64,000 nucleotides of DNA from positions 39,873,665 through 39,937,664 of the forward strand of contig NC_065570.1 of NCBI RefSeq assembly GCF_937616625.2. The letters run 5' to 3'. This DNA is from Mercurialis annua. Its lineage: Eukaryota; Streptophyta; Magnoliopsida; Malpighiales; Euphorbiaceae. Every line of letters starts with the position of its first letter. Positions within the stretch are counted from its first letter, which is position 1. This document shows, one piece after another, positions 1 to 11,664 of the stretch. The position numbers and the translations under genes are program-made. Below the pieces are notes generated by a model. It ran no database searches and was not told the DNA's origin. It worked only from the letters and a program-made list of their open reading frames with translations.

Positions 1-41
1 GACATCGCCAATTATCTCTCGTCGAAGTCATACCTCCAGAT

Positions 42-632
42 TTGACTTTTCATCAACGAAAGAAGTTTCTATCCGACGTTAAGAGGTATTTATGGGATAA
101 ACCCTTCTTGTTTAAAATTTGTAAGGATGGTATGATAAGGAGGTGTGTGCCTATACAAGAAGTGATGCCGATCTTGAGTAATTGTCATGAGTCGGATTAC
201 GCTTGGCATTATGGAGCGGCAAGAACCGCGCTAGATTTCTTGAGAGCGGGTTCTTTTAGCCGACATTATTCCGGGATGCAAAGGATTTTGTAGGTTATTG
301 TGACTGTTGTCAAAGGGTTGGCAACATTTTAAAACGAGATGAGATGTCGTTAACCTCTATTCAAGAGGTGGAGATATTCGATGTTTGGGGAATAGACTTT
401 ATGGGCCCATTTCCGGTTTCTTTTGGGAACATTTATATCTTGGTAGGAGTTGACTGCGTCTCTAAATGGGTAGAAGCGGAGGCTTTACCCACCAATGATG
501 CCAAGGTAGTCTTAAAGTTTCTCAAGCTATTAATGAACCGGTTTGAGATTCAAGGGTGATTATTAGTGATGGAGGGTCTCATTTTTGCAATCGGCAATTC
601 GAAGCTTTAATGAAGAAGTATAATGTGTACCA
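42..632 (+). pseudogene. degenerate Ty3/gypsy integrase (H2C2 zinc finger plus part of the DDE core)
   Basis: Three pieces of integrase lie in different frames. At 42-293 is the zinc-binding region (a shifted H-H-C-C pattern ending at the [12 protein letters not shown] words around 300-320). At 344-559 is the first part of the core, with the first catalytic Asp in WGIDFMGPF. At about 560-632 is the second Asp in ISDGGSHF. The third block, normally HPQTNGQ-E, is missing: the sequence leaves the integrase homology at about 632. At least two frameshifts and one deletion are present, so no functional integrase can be made. It is the 3' end of the pol gene of the Athila-like element and lies immediately upstream of its extra ORF. 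Confidence 0.8.
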
Positions 633-945
633 CCATATTTTGATTGTTCTCAATTGAATTTCGAAATTCAAACACTTTGCATCCAAGGATTGATGAGCTG
701 GCAATGATCCAAGCCATTCACAAGAAACACAACTCACTTGGAGTGCTACCATGGCAAGATCTCAACCTTTGGAATCCAAAGTGTTTCTCTTGCCTTATAA
801 GAGCCAATAAGACTTCATCTTCTTCCTCATTCTTTCCAAAAAAAAAGCAAAGAACTCTATAACTTCCTCTCTCTAGACAAGAAATTTGGCCACTACTACA
901 AACCACCACAACAACCACCAAATCTCACCCATAATCAACCCAATC

Positions 946-2340
946 ATGGGAAAATCTGCTAAGAAGACTTCTTCTCATGGTGCTTCATCACAAGAACCTC
1001 AAGAGCCACAACCACCAACCACCGAAGCAAGAACTTGCCGCAAGCCGGTCCCCGGAGGTGCAAACACTCCAAGAGAGTTAACTAGAAAATATGATGCTCC
1101 GTTTGAGATTGAAACCGAAGAGGACGGGAAAAGGTATGAGCTTTTAAAAGATAGAGGCGTTCCTTTCGGTATTGATTGGGCATCAATGGAGAGTTTGGGA
1201 TTGGCGGAAGACGTGAGGCGGTATCTTGACATCCTCGGATTACGTGAAATGGCGCAACTTCTGCACGATGTTTATGAGGAGGTTGTGTATGAGTTTTACA
1301 CCACGCTTCGACCAAATGTTAATGCGCCTACTATGAGGCGGTTTCGACAAAAAGGGCAATGTTGGGATTTATTGAAAGAGATGTTTGTATATCGTTTACA
1401 CATGCGAGGTTCCGGGTTGAAGGGAACATCGATAAGGTTTAATTGGGAGGCGGCTTGGCTTGAATTGAGTGATTTACCGGGTTTTAGGGCGAGGCAATCC
1501 AAGATGAATGATATCAAGGATACGGCTTTGGTGGTAGTTGTGAAGTGGCTCGGCCACACCTTTGAGGGAAGGACGGAATTTAACAAGATAGGGGAGAGAA
1601 AATTGTTGATGCTCAATGCATGCTTGCACCCCGAGGTGGAGGCTTATCAAATTGATACGGCGGAAGTGCTCTTTAACCGAATCAAAGCGGTTCCGGAGAA
1701 GTCTGCACCTCTTGGTTTTGCTTTCATTATTCTTTGGTTGGCTAACCGTAATGGTTGGACTAATGAAGCGGACTACACCTGAGTCGCTCCCCGCAAGATC
1801 AACACGGATTACCTAGAAAGAGCTCGATTTGTTAGTGATGGTAGAGCGATTCCGCATTACAAGCGAACCAAGTGGGTCAAGGAGCATGGGCATGAAGCAG
1901 CTTTTAGAGCGGAGTTTGGCGATGAGGTGGAGTTTGTGCCGGAAGAGATTCCACCACCGGGGCCGAGAAAGCAAAAAGAAGCACCTAGGAGGAAAGGAAA
2001 AGAGCATGCGGAACCTAGTGCTCAAAGGGAGGAAGCTCTGGCGAGTGGCTTTGCGGATGAGGCTTATATGGGAGCCGAAGCTCAATATTCCACTTTTGAC
2101 CATAGGTTTAATGAATTAGCGGACCAAAACCGCCAAGCTTGGGCAGAGGAAAAGTTGATACTAGAGCGAATAGAAGCGGCGCAAAGGCGTGGAATGGCGC
2201 GAATTGAGTACAAGCAAGGGCGCTTGAAGGCGAAATTGGACCTCCAAGAGACGAACTTCCGCAATTATGTGAATGGGCAAGGAGTGGTTGAATGGATCGA
2301 CACTCCACCTCAATCTCCCGCTACCCCAGAGTTCGATTAA
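946..2340 (+). pseudogene. Athila-type third ORF / plant transposon protein, one in-frame stop
   Basis: A single reading frame runs from 886 to 2340, broken only by TGA at 1780-1782. The first ATG is at 946 (MGKSAKKTSSHG); the frame is open further up, but 886 is a TTG. The protein has a Ser/Pro/Gln-rich N-terminus, a globular helical middle of about 200 residues (for example RYLDILGL, EFYTTLRPNVN, LSDLPGF, LGHTFEGRTEF, PLGFAFIILWL), and after the stop a Lys/Glu-rich tail with predicted coiled coil (LILERIEAAQRRGMARIEYK). This layout resembles the 'putative plant transposon protein' and Athila ORF domains found downstream of integrase. Its role is not established; an envelope-like role has been proposed for Athila ORFs. 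The TGA may be a decayed Arg codon (CGA to TGA is common at methylated CpG). Confidence 0.65.
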
Positions 2341-2437
2341 GCGAGATTTGCATTTCCTAACTCAAACTCGTACAATTTTGCTTTGTTTTGAATATTTTTT
2401 GCTTAGGGACTAAGCTCGAAATAGTGTGAGGAGGGTT

Positions 2438-5025
2438 GGCGAATTGTATCTCGTTTGCTTTATCTTGTTCTATCTTGCTTTGTGTTTAGTTTGTTTTATG
2501 TTTTTGTTAATTTTAAGTTGATAGTGACGCCTCCACCAAACCTGTGTACCAAGCTTGTTAGATGCATGTGTTAGTAATGTTGGCGAAATTTTGAATGTGT
2601 ATCATTTTATGATATCTCCCGTTAATGAATAGCATGCATGCTTTTTTCTAGTTTAGACAATTCCTTTTGATGTTTGCCTAATGAAGTGCAATTTCATATG
2701 ACATGTTTCAATGGAATTTGGGTGACATCGTTCTTTGGTTGAGTGAGTTTTGAGCATGATTAGTTTAATGTGATACGGATGCATGATGTGCGTTTTTAGA
2801 AAGTTTGTGTCATTCTTGAGAACTTGAACATCATTGGCATGAGAACATAGAAATCAAGCAATTGCATAACACCACATCCTTCTAAATGTTGAGCCTAATT
2901 ATTTTCTTGTGTGTTGTGTTTGCGATTCCTAGAACTTGCTCGGTGTCCGCTCAAAGTTATATTGTTGAGTAGTCGACAACTAAATGAATATGGCAATTAG
3001 GATTACCCATTTTGTATTTAGACCACTTTTAAAAGTCTACCCTTAACCACTAGATTACACCCTTTGAGCCTTAGACATTTTCCATTGTTTTAAACACACT
3101 TTTTACACATTATCCTTTCAACACTTTACCTCTCTCAAAACAACCCCAACCTGACTTGAATAACTCAATTTTGAAGTGTAATTTGTATAACTTGAAGAAT
3201 AGAAAAGATGTGAACAAAAAATAAGAAATATGGGCCTTGAAAAAGAAAGAAAAACCAAAAGAAAGAAAGAACAAAGAAAAATAAAAGAAATAGAAAAGAG
3301 AAAAAAAGCGAATAATGGCCTTAGGAAAATTCACTTATATGAAAAATTCCAAGATAAACCTAAGTTGTGATTAATGAAATAAGTTGTCAAGTCAAGTTTT
3401 TAGACAAATTATCCTCTTTTTACCTACCCCTAAACCCTAGCCAAGTTACAACCTCGGATAAAAGCCCATAGGATAGTTGTTGATTACCGAACTAAGTAGC
3501 GGAGTTCGGACTAAGAGCAAGCTTATGGCGAATGAGATTTTCTTTGAGCTTTCTATCCTTCAACCTTAAACACTTGTGTTTTAGAGTGCAACTTGTGAGA
3601 AATGAAATGCCTTGGGTGATGCCTATGTTTGCTATGCCATGTTGTTCTTTTATCACTTGACCAAGCAAAGAATCGAAGAAGAACAAGCCTCAGAACATTT
3701 CTTGATCAAGAAGCTACAAGTTGGAATCGAGAAGCCTGGATTAACAAAGGACTCGATCGATAAGCTCACTTCACCAAGCTTCTCGATCGAGACATCTATG
3801 AGGAAAATGCACGGGTGTTTTCGCAAAGAAGGTCTTGATCGAGAAGTTCCTCTTTAATGAACTTCTCGATCAAGACATAGCTGAAATTCAGAAGACAAAT
3901 CAGTTTGGGAAAACGAGTCTTACTTGGTCCACTTCCATTTTTGGCTCAACACACTTTATCTAGGATGTTTTTATTTCCCTATTTGTTAAGACTATATAAG
4001 CAACTTTATCTTGTTTTAGGGTTTATCATCTCATATTGTAAGACATCAATCAATAGTTGTAGTTTTTATTCTCTTTACTCTCAATTGGGAAGAGAATCAT
4101 CATTGTTATTGGTGTCCATATACTATTTCCATATTTTTGGGATTGAAACCCCACTTAATGCAAGTTTATTATTTGGATCTTCATTTTCTTGTTAATGCGT
4201 TTATTGTCCATTCTACTTAAGGTAATCATTCTAATCTTTATTATGCTTATTAATTATTGCTTAGTAGTTAGTGTTTGCTTGGCTATGAGTGGCTAAGTCC
4301 CTAGTTTAGGGGTTGTTTATGATTGCCATGTATGATGAATATGTGACTAGATTGAGTTATTGGGTTAGGGTTTTGTTGTGTTAATTTGGACCTAAAGCCT
4401 AGATTAAGTTGGCCTCTTAGTCTTTGATTCATGTTCAATTAGTAGAGCGAGAGTTATCTAATTGAACGGACCTAGTTAGCATAAGCTTGAGACCTAGATG
4501 CACGAGAGTGATTTAGGGATTGAGCGGTTGTGTGTTTGCAAATTAATCGGCTTGATTAGTTCTATCGAAATCTAATTGCGCGAGAGTGAATTAGATTTCG
4601 GTGTTTTAATCAAGTAGTGGTTCTTTTTACGTACTAGATTGAGTTATTGGGTTAGGGTTTTGTTGTGTTTTAATTCAATTTCCAGCTCGAGAGAGCGGAT
4701 TTGATGCCCTTGAATAGGTTGACCCGAACCAATATCCAATTACCCGACCTATTTACATAAGAGTCGCTTTGGCATGATTAGCAACTTCTAGGCGCCTTTT
4801 AATTCTTGTTTTAATCAGTGTTTTATTAATCGTTGTTTAAATTGCAATTGTTAGTTGATTAGTGTAGTGTTTAGTTTTTAATTGTGTTGAACCATTATCC
4901 TCAATCCTTTGCTAGACGAATTAGGATTCAGTCGAAAATAATTCTCGCTAAACCTATATCCTTGTGGGTACGATCACTCGGACTTAAGTCCACTTTATTA
5001 CGAGTTGGTATTTTATCAACAAGAA
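2438..5025 (+). repeat. probable 3' LTR of the Athila-like element (left edge uncertain)
   Basis: This is a non-coding stretch with promoter-like parts. At 3660-3880 the short word TCGATCGAGA and its variants recur (about 3753, 3778, 3836 and 3863), as expected of U3 enhancer repeats. A TATA-like box sits near 3993. Further down, a 37-bp exact direct repeat occurs at 4346-4382 and 4633-4669. Short open frames in this stretch have no coding character. The left edge is set just after the G-rich tract and may be wrong by several hundred bases. Confidence 0.45.
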
Positions 5026-5079
5026 CAAAAATGGAGCTTGGAGTGTTTTTGATCTTTCTTAACCAATGAAGATGATAAC

Positions 5080-5511
5080 CCTCTTAAGTAAGTTGAGTAT
5101 GTCATCATTTGGTTCAAATTACATTTTAACTCAAAGGGCTAAATTGCACTTTAATCCAAATTCTTAATTAATCGTCGCGTCCAATTTTAAAACGATTTCA
5201 TAAATTTATGAAAGTTTGACGATAATTTATTGATAATATTTCACGGACCTTGGTGTTAAAATTATTAGCTCGAGACTTACCAATTTATTTATTTTTTTAC
5301 TTTATTTTCCTTTCTTTTTAGTCCCGCTCAAATCCAATTTATCGAATAATAATTTCTCACTTAAATTATTATTTATGATAATTCCAATAGACTCGCTTTG
5401 GTCTAAATCCTTATTATTTGAACTTAATTCGACGTTCTTAATTTAAATCCTTATGATTATGCCTCGTGGTACTATCCTTGTCACTTCTAAAAGTACGGGG
5501 TATTACAGCAT
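5080..5511 (-). repeat. end fragment of a Tekay/Del-type LTR
   Basis: The last about 430 bases up to GGGGTATTACA (ends 5511) read like the outer part of the LTRs at 42104-44711 and 49443-51972: phrases such as TTTCACGGACCTTGG, followed by several 'TTTAGTCC'-type words and the same terminal GGGGTATTACA. On the minus strand this is an LTR start (TGTAATACCCC). The other terminus (TGTCACGACCC) is not found to the left, so the LTR is truncated where it meets the Athila-like element. Confidence 0.6.
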
Positions 5512-6645
5512 GCCTGACCTATCTACAGCTCCCTGTACCCACTGAGGCCAACGAGCTCCGGGTAGAGTGTTCCAAGTAGTATCCATCTGCAATCAGCAAA
5601 TACGGGTCTGTACCACAATCCAGAATCAGAATAATACAAGAACAGAGTTCAGTACTCACGTCAATCCACGCCAGCTCGCTCTGCCGGCCTCTAGACTTAG
5701 CTCCCCGACTCTGCGTTAGAGTACGTGAAAAATCCCAGAATCTGAGCAAAGGGAACCCTAACCCCGAAAGGGTGCCGAAACAAGTCAAGAGGCCCATCTG
5801 GACAATCCAAATCTGAAACAGAAAATCAGATAAGATAAAGAAAATAAAAAGGGAACCCTAACCCCGAAAGGGTGCCGAAACAAGTCAAGAGGCCCATCTG
5901 GACAATCCAAATCTGAAACAGAAAATCAGATAAGATAAAGAAAATAAAAACACGATGCAAATAAAGAGTAATAAAAAAAACTCACGTGTACAACGCGCCA
6001 CATCCCAGCAAGACAGGATCCCCTACGAACTACTCGGTCCATGTTGGTGTATAGATAGGCTAAAGAAGCAAACCCCAGTCATAAGACCCGACCTGATCTA
6101 AGTCCTCCAAGGCCGGCTGCACACAAAGAGGCATAGTCGCACCTAAGCTATAGAACAATGTGGACCCCAGCAGATAGCAGATGAAAGCACGGGCGATCAG
6201 GTCGGCCTCGTCACTAGTCCTGGGGATGCACTCCCGGTAACGCTCGTATAGCTCACTGTGTCGGAGACTACAACCCTTCATCTCCGGCAAAAAATCCAAC
6301 ATCTCAAAGATATATGCTTCTCTCTGACCATAGGACGCCCAACCACTGTTGAAAGGCACACGCGGACCTCCGAAAGTCATCCCTGTTATCAGTGAGAAGT
6401 CCAAAGGAGTCACCATCAACTCCCCAACTAGCAAGTGAAAAGTATGGGTGGTATCCATCCACCGCTCCATCACCGCACGCAGAGAAGCGTTGTCACACAC
6501 TCTCGTCGCAGTAAACAGACCGCTGGCATAACGGCCAAAGCCTACAGCTTCCACCTGAGAATGAAAAACATGGGGCAAAGAATCGTACCAGATGCACGCA
6601 TCAACAAAGTTCCCAGAAGTACGGAACACATCTTTCTCTTGAAAA
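5512..6645 (-). pseudogene. plant mobile domain (PMD) gene, spliced, frameshifted
   Basis: The minus-strand exon (about 6641 to 5986) encodes a plant mobile domain: KDVFRTSGNF, then ASLRAVMERWMDTTHTFHL, LVGELMVTPLDFSLITGM, and further on the family's W-G-x(3)-LAYLYTNMDR stretch. PMD proteins (MAIN/MAIL1 relatives) exist both as host genes and inside transposons. After 'YDWG' (about 6075) the frame shifts by one base, which creates a stop. Splice-like junctions follow: a donor after 5986 (CAC|GTGAGT), an acceptor TTTCAG before 5812 (duplicated before 5912), a donor after 5660 (GAC|GTGAGT) and an acceptor TTGCAG before 5586. The last exon (about 75 bases) runs into the LTR fragment at 5511, so the 3' end is lost. 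The gene is antisense to the LTR at 8163-10582. It is non-functional because of the frameshift and truncation. Confidence 0.78.
5751..5950. repeat. exact 100-bp tandem duplication across a PMD exon-intron boundary
   Basis: Bases 5751-5850 and 5851-5950 read the same, beginning GGGAACCCTAACCCC. Each copy holds, on the minus strand, the end of an intron, its acceptor (TTTCAG) and the start of the next exon, so the acceptor site is present twice. Confidence 0.9.
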
Positions 6646-6982
6646 CACGGTAAGATAAAAAAACCGGAGTCAAAATCATCAAAAATCGAACTGGAAAAAG
6701 CTAAAAATACCTCAGAGAACGCGTGTCAAAAGAGCATTGGCTCCACCATCACGGCGCCAGTCTCATTGCCGGTGTCGCCAGTTTCGTCTGGCGGTGCCGC
6801 CAGAGTATAGTGGCGGTTTGCGCCACTATACCTTGGCGCTATTGCCACTAGTTTCCCCTCTCCGGGTCATTTTTTCAGGGTTCGGCCCTATTTTTGGACT
6901 AGTTTCGACGATATTTTGGACATATTTCAAATATATATGCAATAAAATGTCTATATACAAGATAAAACACAGTAAAATGCAC

Positions 6983-7126
6983 CTCAGAATGAGCCTTGGC
7001 GCACAAATATTGCTCAAGACGCAACAAGAGCGAAACCTCCTCGCCCGCCTTCAGTAACGCAACATGCTGGATAGCCTGTCGGTAAAAATTGCTACACGGC
7101 TCCTTAAAATCCCAGGGTGGCGCCAT
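6983..7126 (-). pseudogene. possible upstream exon of the PMD gene or a separate small ORF
   Basis: A minus-strand frame starts at ATG 7126 (MAPPWDFKEPCSNFY) and gives 48 codons before a GT donor-like site at 6982 (GAG|GTGCAT). It is Leu/Ala-rich and helical (VALLKAGEEVSLLLRLEQYL). It lies about 340 bases upstream of the PMD exon on the same strand, with a TCTAG just before it. I do not recognise it. Its link to the PMD gene rests only on position and strand. Confidence 0.3.
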
Positions 7127-7392
7127 ATTCTAGAATAATATAAAATAAATTTGCAGGTTCAAAGAATGCAAAGTGAAGAGAGAGAAACAAAATCAAAAAT
7201 GAAGGGATTGCTCTCTTAAAAGGCACAAGGCCACTAAAAAACAAAAAAGAACACTCTTGGAGAGTATTGCCAGAAAAGTAACTCAGAGGACACGGAACAC
7301 TCATCCCCCTGAAAATCTGACTGAATGACATAAAGTCCTATTAGAAAATTTCCCCAGACAACAGAACACAGAATTCTCCGGCAGACAGAGCC

Positions 7393-7556
7393 AAAAATAC
7401 AGACACCTCAAACGGTGGAAACAAGGAATAATCAAAAATACAGACATCCCAGACGATGGACACTAGAAATACAAACACCTCAAATTATGGAACCCGGGAA
7501 TATAGACATCCCAAACGCTGGACATCAGAAATACGAACATTCCCAGAGAATCAGAC
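7393..7556. repeat. five degenerate about 32-bp tandem repeats
   Basis: Units start at about 7393, 7434, 7467, 7498 and 7529 and follow the pattern AATACAGACATCCCA-ACG-TGGA. They drift by several bases each. There is no coding signal. Confidence 0.65.
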
Positions 7557-8162
7557 ATGAAAAATTACCCAAAAGATGGGAAAAAATCCGTCAACGATAG
7601 AAAGACATCGCCACGCCATTCGATACATGCATAATGCAGTAGCAGTGGTCTAACCCCACGCGCAAGACTCCTGATAGAGGAGAATTTAGCGTCAAGAAGA
7701 CACCCCAGACATTGTCTGCAACAATTTAAATAAACTTCAGACATTTCCGCTAATTGTGGGATGACTACGGTAACAAAGGGATGTTGTCCCTTTTGCAAAT
7801 CTAAGAAGTACCGGACATGATAATTACCAGAGGTCCAAGCAATTGGACCACTCTCATGACGGCTGAGAGTTTATAGCTCCATCCCATAGGGAACAAAACG
7901 GGTAGTTCAAACTCAATGGACAACCTTCAGCACAACTGAGAAGACCTACTCTCAGCCAGATATGGCATAGACCAGAACCAGGGGGCATGCAGCTAGAGTC
8001 ATGCACCATAATGGGTAATGCTCGGGCTAGAGCATTACCATACCACCAGGCGAGCGAGTACCTCCGATAGTGGGCAGTATCCTTGTCGTTTATCTAACAG
8101 CAAGTTACTTCTTTAACAAGAATTGACCTACTTTGCCAATTCTCGTTAATGACGGGGAAACC

Positions 8163-10582
8163 TGTAAACACCTATTTTTCAGACATGTCAAAAGTTATAA
8201 GGGACTGAAGCGTGCAATGATGATATCCAGAGAAATCTGTCCGGGTGACGAGCTATCGATTTGCTTGCTAGAATCTAAACAGGCGTAGTTTTGCAATAGC
8301 TGTAAACTCAGAGGATTAAAACGTAATTAGCCGCAAATAGCCTATAAAAAAAACTAAAGAGATTGTAGTCTAAGTCCAGAAATTGGACTAATTGCAATGT
8401 CTTAGAAGTTTATGTGCCAATTTATAAGTTTTACGGACTAAAATTGACTATACCCAAACACATAGGGTCTTAGCCTTTTTGACACTTTTAGGCATCAAAA
8501 TGGATTTTTAGGACCTTTTTAATTCACTGGCAAGTCTAAATACGAAAATTAAATGTAAAATTCTAAGGTAAATAATTAAAAGCTAATCCTAATCTTAAAA
8601 CACTTATCACTTAATACTTCTTCAACCTCAAATCAAATCCTAACTCTAGACCTAATTAATCCCTATAAATATAGCCTTAAGTGAGCCTAGCTAATGGTCA
8701 GAACATAACACAAAACCCTAGAAGCTAGAAAATTTGATCCCCCCTAGAGCAAGCTGTGGCCGAATATTACACACACACACACACCAAAATCACGCTTAAT
8801 TCTAGTCTTAAAATACTAAACACGTGTTAATTCTCCAATAATACAACCCTGCACAGACTCGAAGCTGGATTTCACATCCACTTCACCAGCAAACAAGCCA
8901 AGGAATCATACCGGTAATTTTGAGGACCCTCTATACTCCCTGTATAACTTTTTATGTATTTTGTTCATATTTGCTGAATATTTGTGAGCTAGGATGCATG
9001 ATAAGGTATTTTGTTATAAAACTGTCATAATTGCCAAATTATGTGTTTTGATGAAATTGCCATGAAAATCGATGAAAAAGCATGTTAATAGTTGGATTAA
9101 TATGTTTTAAATGCTTGTTTATAGAAACCCAGACAACTAAATTGCTTAGGGTGCATGTTTAGGTGATTTCAAGCTTATTTGCCGAAATTTGATCAACTTA
9201 ATAAACTGTTGTAAATTGCTATTTTAGTGTTTCAAATCAGCTTTAAACACTATTTAATTATCATATTTGCATTCTTTGTTTGTTTTATGTGTTTTTGACT
9301 ATTTTTGCATGAAAAACGGACTTAAAACGAGCTAAAACGAGCTGAAAACGCTCAAGAACAACTGCTGTCAACCGCTGGTGCTGCTGTCCGCAGCGCTTCC
9401 GCCACCGCCAATCAGATCGGCGGTGCCGCCATAATAAAGTGGCAGCGGTGCCACCTCAGCCTGCCGGCGCCGACAGTCACATCGATGTTGTGTTCTTCCT
9501 TCTCAGCTTCCCATAATTGATTCACGGATTTGTTAAACTTCGATCCAGCCTTCCAGACACGTTATTAGGCCCGTTCGGCCTCGGAATCAGGCCCGGTTTG
9601 AACCCAGACGTAGATAAATCGATGTACTTTACTTTTATGCACTGTAATGGGTCAGACCCAATGTAAATCGAGTCCATGAGCCCGAGGCCCGCAAACCCAG
9701 CAACTTCCAGGGTAGATTTCGAATTCACCAAAACTTGGAACCGACCGCGGTTCAAATAGATAGAACCGTATCGATGGGACGGACAACTCTCGTGTTTTGA
9801 CCAAGAACCAAGTCTGACCACACTGACGGTCAAACCCGCGCGAGTGCAAGGCACTCAAAAAGTCAATAAGGTTTAAAAGTATTCCTCACCTTGTATGCAT
9901 ACCAACTGTCCATGAGCATGTTGACATTTTTTACAGCTCTTCAAGCATGCCAAATCCAAGTTTAATAAGCTAAAGGACTAACCAAGTTAAATTAGCAAAC
10001 TAAATCAATTCAAGGTAGTCACTTAGACATCTTAGGACCAAACATGAAAATGTAGTAACAGTTGTATAGGTCATTCAAGATCACATAAATAAAATCAATC
10101 AAACTTAGACTCCCGAGTTAGACTTTGTGCATGTAATCAATCCAGACCAGTCAAATTCCTCATATTTGTTTGAAACCGCCAAGTTTAGATGTATGCCTAG
10201 GAGTAACTGCTACTTGCTTTGCATGACCAGTCCAGCTCGAGTCATATGCGAGTCTACCTGTTTACATACTTTCATACTTGTTTATACTTCTAGTATTATA
10301 TCCTGTGGACTACCAAATGTACGTTGAGATGAGATAAATGAATATGTCCGGTAAATAAAGCCAGTAACAGATAAGCCAAGCACACGAGTCTCGGGGAGGT
10401 CCACGAACCCGGTCTTTTGATCTGATGCATGATAATCTTACCCATAAGCGAGTAAGGTTATCTAGTCGGTATAAAAGGAATTTCTTAGTTGAACTAGGTG
10501 GCGACTCTAGTTTTCAAACCATTTCCAGATCAAGAAGTCGGCCATAAGCCTGAGCGAGCAGCCCCCGAACCCCGCTCTGACA
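8163..10582 (+). repeat. LTR of the TGTAGACACC family (likely 3' LTR), + orientation
   Basis: It begins TGTAAACACCTATTTTTC and ends near CCCCGCTCTGACA. The same sequence, in reverse orientation and with clear target duplications, forms the solo LTR at 37163-39651. Shared landmarks in order are: the start block with GTCCGGGTGACGAG, a TATA box (TATAAATA, 8664-8671), an (AC)n run (8771-8782), a GC-rich block with repeated GGCGGTGCCGCC-like words (about 9370-9480), and the end block GGAGGTCCACGAACCC with 'GTGGCGACTCTAG'. The bases on the two sides do not match as a 5-bp target duplication, so it is not a simple solo LTR. A purine-rich run on its left suggests a 3' LTR. Confidence 0.75.
8664..8671 (+). 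promoter_or_regulatory. LTR TATA box
   Basis: TATAAATA lies about 500 bases into the LTR. The equivalent box occurs in the reverse-oriented solo LTR (39147-39154) and in the fragment at 52828-52835, so it is conserved among three copies. Confidence 0.55.
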
Positions 10583-10854
10583 CCTTCATATCCTTCTCCC
10601 TTCTACTTTTACCTCTATTACCAGTGATTCGCCTTTTGTTTCCTTCTGCCCGTCCATGCGCACATGATACAGAATTACTGGTATTATTTGGTGGCTCTGT
10701 TTGTATAGTTTTGAGGCTACCTTGTGATCCGTTTCTCTAGGTCTTTTTCTCATTTGTACGGGTTAGGTGTTTCCATATTGGTAGTTTTTTGGTTAGTGGG
10801 TGGTGTGGGTATTCTGTTGGTTCTCCCCATTTCTATCAATGAAATTTTTTTTGA

Positions 10855-11260
10855 GAATTTTTGGTTCCCGTAGATGGCACCAAATGATAGATCCAGGAAT
10901 ATGGAGCGGTCAATGACGTATCCGTTTGTCTTGTTTTCCCTAAGATACAATAAGGAAGATGGATCTTAGGCTCGGGCCCCAGGTCCACTCTGATGTCAAT
11001 TAGATTCTCAAACTCTCTTAAGTTTGATCGAGTAACCTCAAATATGTATACCTCAAACGTAAACTTATTTGACCAGCGACACACAAGTTTGGGGACCTAG
11101 TTGACTAAAGTGATCTATTTGATTTTAAAATACAAGTTTTGGTATCTAATTGGCTAAAAAAGTTGAAAATGACTTATTTGATCCCGACGCACAAGTTTGA
11201 GGGCCGAGTTGACCCTTTATTCATATATAAATCAACCTCACTTATACATTTAGTTTAGAC
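10855..11260 (-). repeat. degraded Tat-type LTR with primer-binding site junction
   Basis: On the minus strand, an LTR-like block ends ...GGATCTATCATTTGGTGCC and runs into ATCTACGGGAACC. This matches the junction of the complete Tat element nearby (LTR end, then TTGGCGCCGTCTGTGG). The block to the right (10878 to about 11260) would be the LTR; it has no coding signal, and its far end is not clear. The stretch 10583-10854 to the left holds a T-rich run and nothing recognisable. Confidence 0.4.
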
Positions 11261-11664
11261 TATGTAGATGCAAAAAGAATAGAATCCAGTTTATTTAATT
11301 ATTTGTTAGAAATACATGATTAGATCTTTGTATAGGACAATATTTTCTAGCTTGTCATGATTAGACAATGAGAGTCATATGCTACTTTTATTGCTTTAAT
11401 ACATGTTTGTCAGTTTTCTAGGTAATTTCAGTTATTTATCAGTTCTGCCAATTATTTGTCAGTTTTTATTTGATTAGAGATTAATAATATATTATAATCG
11501 TATAACATAGTTTTTATAATTCGAGGAAATTTTGATAAATCGATAAATTTAATAATGGTAAGTTCTAGTAAGTTGAATCCTATTTTGAATCTATGATCTT
11601 TTAATACGATACACGATATTTTATGCATTCATAAACAAAAGAGACAAATCAAGAGTGCTTATCC
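11261..11664. other. AT-rich intergenic stretch
   Basis: No gene, repeat structure or LTR end could be recognised between the LTR-like block and the hAT element that starts at 11673. Confidence 0.5.

Larger units (their letters stand above)
1..5025 (+). mobile_element. 3' part of an Athila-like Ty3/gypsy LTR retrotransposon
   Basis: The order is integrase remnant (42-632), an Athila-type third ORF (946-2340), a G-rich tract near 2422-2437 that could be the polypurine tract, then a long non-coding stretch that reads as the 3' LTR. The LTR shows a TATA-like box (TATATAAG, about 3993-4000), and its last part has wording typical of Athila/Tat LTR ends (CTTGTGGGTACGATC, about 4962-4976). The right end is near 5020 (TTTTATCA). 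The LTR start cannot be fixed because the 5' LTR lies outside the window. The element is dead: integrase is frameshifted and lacks its third catalytic block, and the third ORF has an in-frame stop. The Athila assignment rests on the ORF order and LTR style, so it is an inference. Confidence 0.72.
5512..8162. mobile_element. internal region of a TGTAGACACC-family LTR element carrying an antisense PMD gene
   Basis: The stretch lies between the truncated Tekay-type LTR and the 5' end of the LTR at 8163. It ends in a purine-rich run (GACGGGGAAACC, about 8151-8162) directly against the LTR, as a polypurine tract would. It holds a PMD gene on the opposite strand, five degenerate about 32-bp repeats, and otherwise no open reading frames of note. 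I infer that it is the 3' internal part of the element whose 3' LTR follows; pol is not present in the window. Confidence 0.5.

Noticed and set aside
8163..10582. Solo LTR call for the + strand TGTAGACACC-family LTR
   Set aside because: The flanking bases do not form a 5-bp target duplication, unlike the copy at 37163-39651.
10583..10854. LINE 3' tail ending in TATCAATGAAATTTTTTTT
   Set aside because: Suggestive wording, but no ORF, no target duplication, and the adjoining PBS-like junction explains the region at least as well.
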